This document shows, piece by piece, positions 6,522 to 13,748 of a DNA stretch of 45,761 bases. The notes under the pieces are model-generated. The model had not been told where the DNA came from. It saw only the letters and a program-made list of their open reading frames with translations, and made no database searches. This DNA is from a virus. The translations under genes and the position numbers were made by a program. Each line of letters starts with the position of its first letter. Positions within the stretch are counted from its first letter, which is position 1. Location of the stretch: the IMG/VR virus record IMGVR_UViG_3300021197_001777, positions 1 to 45,761 of that record; one strand, written 5' to 3'.

Positions 6522-7772
6522 GTGACGAAGAAAATAAAAGTCCTAACATTAGGTGACCATCCCCTACTATCTTCAGGGGTTGGGACTCAAACAAAATATA
6601 TGATCGAAGCACTCGTAGAGAGTGGGAAATATGATGTATTTTCTCTTGGTGGAGCAATTAAACATCCAAACTACAACCTAATGAAGATAAATGAAAACTG
6701 GAGAGTCTTACCAGTCGATGGGTATGGGGACAAACAGAAAGTACTTGGGATTATAAAGGATTATAAACCAGATCTTCTTTGGTTTATGACAGATCCTAGG
6801 TATTATGAGTGGTTATGGATGTTTGAAGATGATATCCGCCCTGACGTCCCTATGATTTATTATCACGTTTGGGATAACTATCCATATCCAGAATATAACA
6901 AGAAAATGTACGATTCTAATGATGTTATAGCTACTATTTCAAAAGTTACTAGCGATATCGTTAGGAATGTCTCCCCTGAAGTCCACGAGGTCTATGTTCC
7001 TCATGCGGTACCAATGAATGTCTTTGGTAAGATTACAGAGTCAGATAGACAAGAAATACTAAAGAATAACCCAATGCTTCGTGATAAGTTTGTCTTCTTT
7101 TGGAATAACAGAAACGCTCGAAGAAAACAATCAGGCAGTTTGATCCATTGGTTCGCTGATTTCCTCAATCAAGAGCATATTGATCGAACAAAGGTCTGTC
7201 TGTTGATGCATACAGACACATCAGACCAACATGGTCAGCCACTAGAGTATTTAGCGGAGCACTTTGGCGTATCAAATGGCGAAGTAATCTTTTCTACACA
7301 GAAGATGCCAGCAGCGGAACTTGCAAAACTCTATAACATAGCAGATTGTACAGTCAACATATCAGACGCAGAAGGATTCGGTTTAGCAACACTTGAATCC
7401 CTTTCTACTGAGACTCCTATTATCGTAACAATGACTGGTGGTCTACAAGAGCAAGTAACTGATGGTAAAGAATGGTTTGGTGTTGGTATTGAGCCAGCGT
7501 CAAAGGCTCTTATTGGGTCTCAAACAGTTCCTTATATTTATGAAGATCGTATTTCCAAGGAAGATTTTATCGCTGCCTTGAATAAGATTTATACAATGCC
7601 AAAAGATGAACTTGCTGAGTTAGGCAGAAAAGGTCGTGACCACGTCCTTAAGAACTATAACTTTGAAGACTACAAAAAGACTTGGGTAAATCTTCTCGAA
7701 GAAGTCCACGAAAAATACGGATCTTGGGAAGAACGAAAAGGATATAAAGCTTGGAGAATGGTGGAATTATGA
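6522..7772 (+). CDS. GT-B glycosyltransferase (GT4-like)
   Basis: GTG start with a strong AAGGAGA site about 5 bases upstream. The 416-aa product has the two-domain GT-B layout: an N-terminal acceptor domain opening with KIKVLTLGDHP and a glycine-rich SSGVGTQT loop, and a C-terminal nucleotide-sugar domain with DAEGFGLATLE, in which E284 and E292 form the E-x7-E motif of GT4 enzymes. A retaining sugar transfer from an NDP-sugar is expected. Targets could be virion proteins, modified DNA bases or host surface glycans; the sequence does not decide. Its last codons overlap the next glycosyltransferase, so they are likely translated as a unit. Confidence 0.85.
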   Translation: MTKKIKVLTLGDHPLLSSGVGTQTKYMIEALVESGKYDVFSLGGAIKHPNYNLMKINENWRVLPVDGYGDKQKVLGIIKDYKPDLLWFMTDPRYYEWLWMFEDDIRPDVPMIYYHVWDNYPYPEYNKKMYDSNDVIATISKVTSDIVRNVSPEVHEVYVPHAVPMNVFGKITESDRQEILKNNPMLRDKFVFFWNNRNARRKQSGSLIHWFADFLNQEHIDRTKVCLLMHTDTSDQHGQPLEYLAEHFGVSNGEVIFSTQKMPAAELAKLYNIADCTVNISDAEGFGLATLESLSTETPIIVTMTGGLQEQVTDGKEWFGVGIEPASKALIGSQTVPYIYEDRISKEDFIAALNKIYTMPKDELAELGRKGRDHVLKNYNFEDYKKTWVNLLEEVHEKYGSWEERKGYKAWRMVEL

Positions 7773-9112
7773 CGGCAAAAAAGAAAATACTTATAATGGG
7801 TCCTATCTGCAACATTAGCGGATATAGCGAACATGCAAGAATGTTTGCAGATGCGTTCCTAGAGGATGAAGACTTCGAAACTTATATTATAGATCTTCAG
7901 TGGGCTAAGACAACTAGAAGCCGCACCTACGAAGAAAAGTATGAAGAGTGTATAACAAGATCTCAGGTGTACTTGCGGTATCTACACTCTACGAATACTC
8001 CAATGGGTAAAGGTTTTGACTGCTGTTATCAGGTGCGTCCTCCGAACGAGTTCCAGCAGGTCACTGATTATGATATAGGGGTGACTGCTGCATTAGAAAC
8101 TACTGCTGCTCCGGCTGAGTGGATTGATAACTGTAATGGTATGAAGAAGATTCTAGTTGTTTCCGAACACGCTAAACAGAATCTTGAGAATGCTGTGGGT
8201 GAAAACGATGAGAAGATCACTACACCTATTGAAGTTATTCCGTTTTATAACAACCTGCCTGCCACCAGTGATAGAGAAAAATTTGTCGGCTACGAAGCGG
8301 TGACGACTGATAATAACTTCTTGTGTGTTTCACAAATTGCTCCAAGAAAAAATCTGTACGAGATGGTCACGAACTTTGTACAAGAGTTCAAAGACGACTC
8401 GGATGTTGGTCTTATAATAAAAAGCTATATTCAAAACAATAGTGTTATTGATCATTATGAGACGACTAGAAATATTGAAACATTTGTAAAGACTGTAACA
8501 AAAGATAAGAAGTGTAAAGTATATCTCTTGCACGGAAATATGACAGAAACAGAAATGTCTTCTTTGTATGACAAAGATATGATAAGAGGGTATATCTCTG
8601 CTACACACGGTGAAGGCTTCGGTATACCGATCTTCAATGCAGTATGTTCAGATATTCCAGTTGTTGCTACTGCTTGGTCCGGACATTTAGACTTTCTTTC
8701 TGCTCCCGTTATAAATCAGGTAAGCAAAAAAACAAAAGTAAAAAACCTATTTATAAAGGTGCCTTATCTTATTGATAAAGTAAAGAAACAACATCTTATG
8801 CCTGGGCTGATCAATGAGGGTGCAAAATGGGCATACCCTGATATGAAAGCATTTAGAAAAAAGGTTAGAGAACTCGCTACATCAAGGCGTGTTTATTCCA
8901 AAGATGCGGAACACCTAGGTAAACACATCAGATCTATTTTTACTAAGGAGAGCGTATTTCAGAAAATTACAGATTCCTCCTTCAGTGTGGAGAAAACTTC
9001 GGAGATAGATACCGGGGATATGGATAAAAAATCTTTACACGCAATTAGCCATGCAACAGTAATGAGTAACTTAGGTAATCAAATTAAGTATATTTCGGAG
9101 AAGCAAAAATGA
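7769..9112 (+). CDS. Second GT-B glycosyltransferase (GT4-like)
   Basis: I start it at ATG 7769, which overlaps the preceding TGA (ATGA) and has GGTGGA just upstream; an in-frame TTG at 7751 would add six residues but is less likely. The 447-aa protein opens with KKKILIMGPICNISGYSEHA, a GT-B N-terminal glycine-rich loop, and has THGEGFGIPIFNAV followed by VVATAWSGHLDFL in the C-terminal domain. E282 is the first Glu of the E-x7-E motif, but position 290 is Asn rather than Glu, which may alter donor binding or activity. It overlaps the next gene by ATGA. It is probably part of the same glycan or modification pathway as its neighbours. Confidence 0.82.
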   Translation: MTAKKKILIMGPICNISGYSEHARMFADAFLEDEDFETYIIDLQWAKTTRSRTYEEKYEECITRSQVYLRYLHSTNTPMGKGFDCCYQVRPPNEFQQVTDYDIGVTAALETTAAPAEWIDNCNGMKKILVVSEHAKQNLENAVGENDEKITTPIEVIPFYNNLPATSDREKFVGYEAVTTDNNFLCVSQIAPRKNLYEMVTNFVQEFKDDSDVGLIIKSYIQNNSVIDHYETTRNIETFVKTVTKDKKCKVYLLHGNMTETEMSSLYDKDMIRGYISATHGEGFGIPIFNAVCSDIPVVATAWSGHLDFLSAPVINQVSKKTKVKNLFIKVPYLIDKVKKQHLMPGLINEGAKWAYPDMKAFRKKVRELATSRRVYSKDAEHLGKHIRSIFTKESVFQKITDSSFSVEKTSEIDTGDMDKKSLHAISHATVMSNLGNQIKYISEKQK

Positions 9113-9771
9113 GTTCTTTAGATTTAGGTATAGTACAGATCAGCAGTGGAGACACTAAAAGAAAAGATCTATTAATGAACAAGATCATTCCACACTGTAT
9201 AGAAGTATCAAATGGTAACTATACACTAGTGTCTAGCTATAATGAAGATATGAAAACTCAAGTTGAACTTCTTGGAGGAACCTTCTCAGAATACACAGCC
9301 TGGGAAAGAGATATGTCAAGGAAGTGGAGACAGGGGATTTCAACTAGGAACGAAGAGTGGATTTGTCTACTCGGTGATGATATCCTTTTGCAGGACGACT
9401 GGTTAGAAGAGATGTCAACATTCCTCAAAGATAAGGAACCTGGACAATACGGGTTTCGTCTAATAGACGGTAATGGTAAGCGTCATGAGATGGGGGAAGA
9501 TTGGATGCAATTTCCAGATCCCATCAGAGGTCTACCCCATCGACCCTTAAATTATAATATTGAAACAGGGGAAATAGAACAATCAGATACTGCTTACGTT
9601 GCTAACTGTGTTGTTCACAGAGATTTATTGGCTAAGATAGAGCCGTTCGGCTTATTTCAGTTCTGTCCAGATGTTATGTGGAGTTTGGCTATCCGAGATT
9701 ATGGTTTCCCTATCTCATTCAACCCCAAAGCCACAGCTTATCATCTCGGCGACCGTAAAGATAATAGATAA
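9109..9771 (+). CDS. GT-A glycosyltransferase (family 2-like)
   Basis: The ATG overlaps the previous stop (ATGA), so it is the third coupled gene of the cluster. The 220-aa protein looks like a compact GT-A fold: the central LLGDDILLQDDW segment (D90, D91) fits the DXD-type metal and nucleotide-sugar site. NEEWICLL before it resembles the usual beta strand leading into that motif, and FCPDVMWSLAIRDYG near the end fits an acceptor-side helix. It has no membrane segment, so it is soluble. Donor and acceptor are unknown. No promoter or terminator separates it from its upstream partners. Confidence 0.75.
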   Translation: MSSLDLGIVQISSGDTKRKDLLMNKIIPHCIEVSNGNYTLVSSYNEDMKTQVELLGGTFSEYTAWERDMSRKWRQGISTRNEEWICLLGDDILLQDDWLEEMSTFLKDKEPGQYGFRLIDGNGKRHEMGEDWMQFPDPIRGLPHRPLNYNIETGEIEQSDTAYVANCVVHRDLLAKIEPFGLFQFCPDVMWSLAIRDYGFPISFNPKATAYHLGDRKDNR

Positions 9772-9774
9772 AAC

Positions 9775-9803
9775 TAAACATTATAACGATATCTGCATAT
9801 AAT
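9775..9803 (+). promoter_or_regulatory. Candidate sigma70-like promoter
   Basis: A perfect TATAAT (9798-9803) lies 17 bp after TAAACA (9775-9780), which matches 4 of 6 bases of TTGACA. It sits in the only gap between the glycosyltransferase cluster and the small-gene/sigma cluster, about 23 bases before a strong GAGGAGA ribosome site's ATG. The position is sensible; the -35 box is weak. Confidence 0.45.
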
Positions 9804-9825
9804 AGGATACGAAGAGGAGAATAAA

Positions 9826-10020
9826 ATGAAACTTTCACAACAAGCTGTAGGCGCATTGCTAATGACATTACAAAAATGCTTAGCAGAACAAGTTGATATT
9901 ACAGAACTATTATCGGATTGGGATCTCAATGTAGAGGATGATTTGGTTTATGTCTTGAACGCACCAACCATCTCTGCTGAAACAGAAGAGCCAACTAAAA
10001 ATAAGTTTGAAGTAGAATAG
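9826..10020 (+). CDS. Small conserved-looking hypothetical protein, 64 aa
   Basis: ATG with a strong GAGGAGA site 6 bases upstream. The sequence begins KLSQQAVGALLMTLQKCLAE, a helical segment, and continues VDITELLSDWDL and LVYVLNAP. I recognise the general pattern (a KLS..A.GALM.ALQ start, then I..LL, then a polar VxNxP end) from small proteins of T4-like marine phages whose function is not known. It lies right before the zinc-ribbon protein with no gap and shares the operon leading to the sigma factor. No enzyme motif is present. Confidence 0.75.
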   Translation: MKLSQQAVGALLMTLQKCLAEQVDITELLSDWDLNVEDDLVYVLNAPTISAETEEPTKNKFEVE

Positions 10021-10290
10021 ATGCCCCTTTATCACTATATTTGCGACGAATGCAAGAAAGATTTTGAACTACGTCATAAATATGGTGAAAAGGGCATCCT
10101 TTGTTCGCATTGCGAATCACCCTCGGTTAGCAGGTTTCTTGGCAACAAGGTCAATATTTCTGTAAAGCAAAATAACAACGTATCAAAAAATAAAGTCGGG
10201 TACGAAGTCAATAAGGCAATCGATGATGGTAAAAGAGAACTAGAGAAAACAAGAAAGACTTTATCAAAAGAGAGGAAAAAAGATGAATAG
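10021..10290 (+). CDS. FmdB-type zinc-ribbon protein
   Basis: The ATG directly follows the preceding TAG, with no Shine-Dalgarno of its own, so it probably depends on coupled translation. MPLYHYICDECKKDFE is the typical opening of the FmdB regulatory zinc-ribbon family; C8-x2-C11 and C28-x2-C31 would bind one zinc. After residue 45 the protein is a lysine-rich charged tail. Proteins of this type have been proposed as transcription regulators, but the role in phages is not known. Its place in front of a sigma factor makes a role in transcription plausible; that is inference. Confidence 0.8.
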   Translation: MPLYHYICDECKKDFELRHKYGEKGILCSHCESPSVSRFLGNKVNISVKQNNNVSKNKVGYEVNKAIDDGKRELEKTRKTLSKERKKDE

Positions 10291-10579
10291 TACAATCCTT
10301 ACTTTGCTTTTGGTAGTTTCGTTTGTTTCAAATATCGTTCTTTTATGGTATTGCCGGAACCTAGTAAAATTCATTAATCTAACAACGCAAGACATGAAAA
10401 GTCTCTATGAATCAGTTGATTCATTCAAGGAGCACTTGAAGAAAGTCTATGGACTGGAAACCTTTTATGGTGACCAGACCTTGAAATCTCTCTTGGATCA
10501 TACTAAGCAGTTGAGCGGTGATGTTGGGGACTTTATTGAGATAAACCAAAACTTAATATACGGAGATGAGGATGCCTAA
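10283..10579 (+). CDS. Membrane-anchored small protein, 98 aa
   Basis: It overlaps the previous gene by 8 bases, with GAGAGG before the ATG. Residues 5-25 (ILTLLLVVSFVSNIVLLWY) form one hydrophobic transmembrane segment right at the N-terminus; the rest is a soluble helical domain with coiled-coil character, including FYGDQTLKSLLDHTKQL. The YGD-TL--L--H pattern recurs in small proteins of marine T4-like phages, without known function. It probably sits in the host inner membrane with its C-terminal part in the cytoplasm. Confidence 0.75.
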   Translation: MNSTILTLLLVVSFVSNIVLLWYCRNLVKFINLTTQDMKSLYESVDSFKEHLKKVYGLETFYGDQTLKSLLDHTKQLSGDVGDFIEINQNLIYGDEDA

Positions 10580-11261
10580 GCGATCGTCGAAGAAGAATCA
10601 TTATTTTACAAAGGTAACAGAACAGGCAATCATTGATTACTGTGCGACAGACAACTTGAATACAAGAACTCAGTTGTATGTTGAACATATTCAGCCAGCT
10701 TTCAATGAGTTGGTCACAAAGATTGTTTATACTTATAAGTTTACGTCCCTTGAAAATGTTGATGTTCTAAAAGAAGATTGCAAAGTTTGGCTCACAACTA
10801 TCCTGGGTAAGTTTGACCCATCTCAGGGAACTAAGGCATTCTCATATTTCTCTGTTGTAACGAAGAACTGGTTCACTCACAAGGCAAAACAACAGACTAA
10901 GAAAAACAGACGAGAGATTGAATATGACTCGATGATTCGTGAGATCGAAGCTGTATCCTCTGGTGACAATGAGGACCTTTTCGACGAACAAGAAGATCGA
11001 GAGTTTTGGCAGTTTTTGCTGGTAGAAATAAAAAGCTGGGAAAACCCAAACCTAAAACCAAATGAACAAAAGGTGTTGGATGCAATTCTGACTCTTATGC
11101 AGAATGTCGATCAGATAGAAATCTTCAATAAGAAGGCAATCTATTTGTATATGAGAGAAATAACAGGTCTCAATACCAAACAGATCGTCAGTTGTCTCAA
11201 CAAAATGCGGGAAAAGTTTAGGACTTTCAAGAGTAAGTGGAATGAGGGAGAAATAAAGTAA
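10572..11261 (+). CDS. 55: gp55-like late-transcription sigma factor
   Basis: Two ATGs are possible, 10566 and 10572. The second has CGGAG at the proper 6-base spacing, while the first abuts it, so I use 10572 (229 aa). Residues about 78-107 contain KFDPSQGTKAFSYFSVVTKN, which closely resembles the sigma region-2 core of T4 gp55-type proteins (a KFDP-KGT-AFSYFS--TKNW pattern). In T4 this small sigma, with the gp33 co-activator and the gp45 clamp, directs polymerase to late promoters. It overlaps the membrane protein gene by 8 bases. Phage late genes follow directly downstream, fitting a role in their expression. No gp33 homologue is apparent in this window. Confidence 0.85.
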   Translation: MPKRSSKKNHYFTKVTEQAIIDYCATDNLNTRTQLYVEHIQPAFNELVTKIVYTYKFTSLENVDVLKEDCKVWLTTILGKFDPSQGTKAFSYFSVVTKNWFTHKAKQQTKKNRREIEYDSMIREIEAVSSGDNEDLFDEQEDREFWQFLLVEIKSWENPNLKPNEQKVLDAILTLMQNVDQIEIFNKKAIYLYMREITGLNTKQIVSCLNKMREKFRTFKSKWNEGEIK

Positions 11262-11276
11262 CCTCCTATTTACTGT

Positions 11277-11567
11277 ATGAAAAAGAACCTAGAATCCCTA
11301 ATCGAGCAAGCTCTCGATAACATAAATAAAGATAGACAAGTCACTGAAGACTTGTTATCCAACTTACAAGAACATATGTCAGTCGCTCAAGACCGCTACT
11401 CTGATAGTGGTCCTGTGGCTGCAAAGTTTGTTGAAACTCTACAAAGAAGTAACGAGCAACTAGTAAAGCTCGCCACCCTGGTCTATAAGAAGGAAACCGT
11501 ATCCAAACAAGAAGGTTTAAGTGAGGAAGACAAGAACCAGTTGTTTGATCTTCTAAATAAGGAGTAG
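11277..11567 (+). CDS. Small helical hypothetical protein, 96 aa
   Basis: I do not recognise it. It is almost entirely predicted helix, charged, with no Cys and no membrane segment (LESLIEQALDNINKDRQ at the start, EEDKNQLFDLLNKE at the end). The ATG lacks a ribosome site at normal distance. Instead CCTCCT, an anti-Shine-Dalgarno-like sequence, lies 8 bases upstream and could pair with GAGG at the end of the sigma gene. It ends 3 bases before the M23 protein gene, so it may be the first member of the tail operon. Confidence 0.7.
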   Translation: MKKNLESLIEQALDNINKDRQVTEDLLSNLQEHMSVAQDRYSDSGPVAAKFVETLQRSNEQLVKLATLVYKKETVSKQEGLSEEDKNQLFDLLNKE

Positions 11568-11570
11568 GGT

Positions 11571-12788
11571 ATGTCTAATCCAATAATAGTAGAAAAAACT
11601 AGTGAAGGCTCAGCGCCAATAACCCTTGATGATCCAAGCTATTCTGTAGGAAATGACAACGGTCAAAACCTTGTGAGCAGAATGTCAACTGCTTTTATCA
11701 GGAAACGTGGCAAATCTGAGAACAATACAGGTCCTACAGCACAGGTACTTAAAAAACTAACTGTTGAACCAAGCTGGTTCGAAAAAACACTTACCAATCT
11801 TGGTATAACAGAGGCAGGATCAACTCTATATTTATGTAGGATTATAAGTGATCATAGGACTTCTGGTTGTCCAGAACCTGTAAGCATAGATGATAATATA
11901 ACAGATCTTCATTTCACTAGGTTTATTCTACCAGGAGATGGTCCCATCGCCGATAAAGATCCTTTAGGTCCTGGTGCTATAGTCAGGGTTAGAATGGATG
12001 ATAATCGCACAATGTTTGCGTCTGATATTGCTGGAACCATAGATAGAATAATTGATCGAAATGCTACAATAGAAAGTTTCTCTCAAAACTGTTCTACAGA
12101 TATCCCCAAACCAGGCGGTGATGCTAGAACGACAGTAAAGGGGTGCTCTGCAAATACTGCTGGTGGTGGATCATCTAGTAGAAAAATAAAGATAGCAACA
12201 ACCAAGCCGCCAAGACCAACAAGAGGAGAATTCCCTAAGAGTCCTCTAACTGGTAAGAGGGCAGTAGACACCGATGGCACGAGAACCCTATCTAGAGATG
12301 AAAGGAAGAAAAAAATAACAGGAGAAAAAGGGAACATTAACTCTCCATTCCCAGCGAGGAATGAAGGCGGATCTCCCCATAAAGGTATTGATCTTCGAAC
12401 AGAGAAAAACGGTCTTATAACAACAGGTGTTCCAGTAAAGGCAGCTTTAGATGGTCATGCTATTAACGGTAAAATAAAAGGTTACGGATATGTCGTAGCA
12501 ATTAAACACACAATATATAAAGCTCCAACTAAGAACAGTGCATTTTGGACATTCTATGCTCACCTTACCAAGGGTACTATGATTAGTGGTAAAGTAAGTG
12601 CAGGTCAACAAATAGCACTATCTGGAGATTCAAACGGTCTTGATACCTTTTCTAAAACAACACCCCATCTTCACTTTGAGGTCATATATGAAAACGACCC
12701 TAGCTGGACAACAGTTGGTCAAGTTATTTCTGGCGGAGCAGTTGACCCAATAGATGATTTTTTCCTTAATAAATTTGAGAAGAAATAA
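11571..12788 (+). CDS. Tail-associated M23 (LytM) peptidase
   Basis: ATG just after GGAGTAGGGT. Residues about 255-390 form an M23 zinc endopeptidase: HKGID (H270, D274) and HLHFE (H366, H368) provide the H-x3-D and H-x-H motifs, with the intervening YAHL strand. M23 enzymes cut peptide cross-links of peptidoglycan. The N-terminal region has GPGAIVRVRMDD and AGTIDRII strands that could be an OB-like domain as in T4 gp5, then a flexible Gly/Ser/Lys-rich linker. With no signal peptide and tail genes directly downstream, it is best read as a virion enzyme that opens the cell wall during entry, equivalent to T4's tail lysozyme. A free endolysin is less likely. Confidence 0.85.
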   Translation: MSNPIIVEKTSEGSAPITLDDPSYSVGNDNGQNLVSRMSTAFIRKRGKSENNTGPTAQVLKKLTVEPSWFEKTLTNLGITEAGSTLYLCRIISDHRTSGCPEPVSIDDNITDLHFTRFILPGDGPIADKDPLGPGAIVRVRMDDNRTMFASDIAGTIDRIIDRNATIESFSQNCSTDIPKPGGDARTTVKGCSANTAGGGSSSRKIKIATTKPPRPTRGEFPKSPLTGKRAVDTDGTRTLSRDERKKKITGEKGNINSPFPARNEGGSPHKGIDLRTEKNGLITTGVPVKAALDGHAINGKIKGYGYVVAIKHTIYKAPTKNSAFWTFYAHLTKGTMISGKVSAGQQIALSGDSNGLDTFSKTTPHLHFEVIYENDPSWTTVGQVISGGAVDPIDDFFLNKFEKK

Positions 12789-13744
12789 TGACTAGCAGAC
12801 CAACAAGACCAAAACAAAATCTTGAAAAAAGCAAAGAAAGAAGACTCAAGGAAAATCCTGGGGTAGTAGAAGAAAAGCAATCTGGCTACGGTCAGACTCC
12901 GATGCTTGAGGCTATACCCAAACACAAAACATCAAAAAACGAATCTCTTGTACTTGGGTCAGGAAATACAAACTGTTTTATTATCTTCGGTAAAGATAGA
13001 CCAGGAGATATAAATACCGGCTGGGGAACAGAACCAAAAACTGGTGCAGCTAGGATTGATCTTATAGCTGGCCTAAGTGGTGTCGCCGCCAAAGAAACAA
13101 ATGGAACCAGTGAAAATTTAGAAACTTCTCCTAATCCTTATTTAGATTCGGCAAGGATCTATATGACTCAGCAGGCAAGAGATATAGATTCAGAAGAATA
13201 CTTTCATATTGCCGACGGTAAAGTTGGGAGGGTTATAAATGAATCAGCTATTGTAGTAAAAGCAGATTCAGTCCGAGTAATCGGTCGTAAAGGTATCAAG
13301 ATTGTTACTGGTTCCGATAAATTTGCCGGCGGCTCGGGCTTCTTTGTAGGTGATGACATTCCAGGAATTGATCTAATCGCCGGCAACAATGATAAAGATC
13401 TACAACCTATGGTGAAGGGCGATGATCTACAGAGGGCTTTATTAGAGATGCATGAGATGCACAAACAAGCGTTTGAGTTTATAGTCTTTATATTCAAGCT
13501 ACAAATGAAGCACTTGTCAATAACATTACCAAATCCCTATATGGCGGCATCTATTCCCGCAATAATAAAGACCTTAGGTACAGATGGTGTTGAGTTAATA
13601 AGTAAGCTTGCCAAACACCAACTTAACTCTGTTTTCTTTAAGTACAATATAGGTGCACCAACAGACGAGCCTGCATTGATCCTCGCCCGTGCTCTCCTAA
13701 AACCAGCTTTTGATTTTCGAAGCAAACATAATAACGTGAACTAA
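12788..13744 (+). CDS. Probable central spike or hub-associated structural protein
   Basis: The start overlaps the previous stop by one base (TAATG). Residues about 145-185 have short alternating strands (AIVVKADSVRVIGRKGIKIVTG) like the beta-helix repeats at the C-terminus of gp5/VgrG/gpV spike proteins. Residues about 205-250 are helical (DDLQRALLEMHEMHKQAFEF). N-terminal residues 1-45 are basic and disordered-looking. It lacks clear enzyme motifs. Coming straight after the tail peptidase and before the baseplate wedge genes, a central spike or hub role is likely, but this is inferred from position and pattern. Confidence 0.65.
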   Translation: MTSRPTRPKQNLEKSKERRLKENPGVVEEKQSGYGQTPMLEAIPKHKTSKNESLVLGSGNTNCFIIFGKDRPGDINTGWGTEPKTGAARIDLIAGLSGVAAKETNGTSENLETSPNPYLDSARIYMTQQARDIDSEEYFHIADGKVGRVINESAIVVKADSVRVIGRKGIKIVTGSDKFAGGSGFFVGDDIPGIDLIAGNNDKDLQPMVKGDDLQRALLEMHEMHKQAFEFIVFIFKLQMKHLSITLPNPYMAASIPAIIKTLGTDGVELISKLAKHQLNSVFFKYNIGAPTDEPALILARALLKPAFDFRSKHNNVN

Positions 13745-13748
13745 AAAT

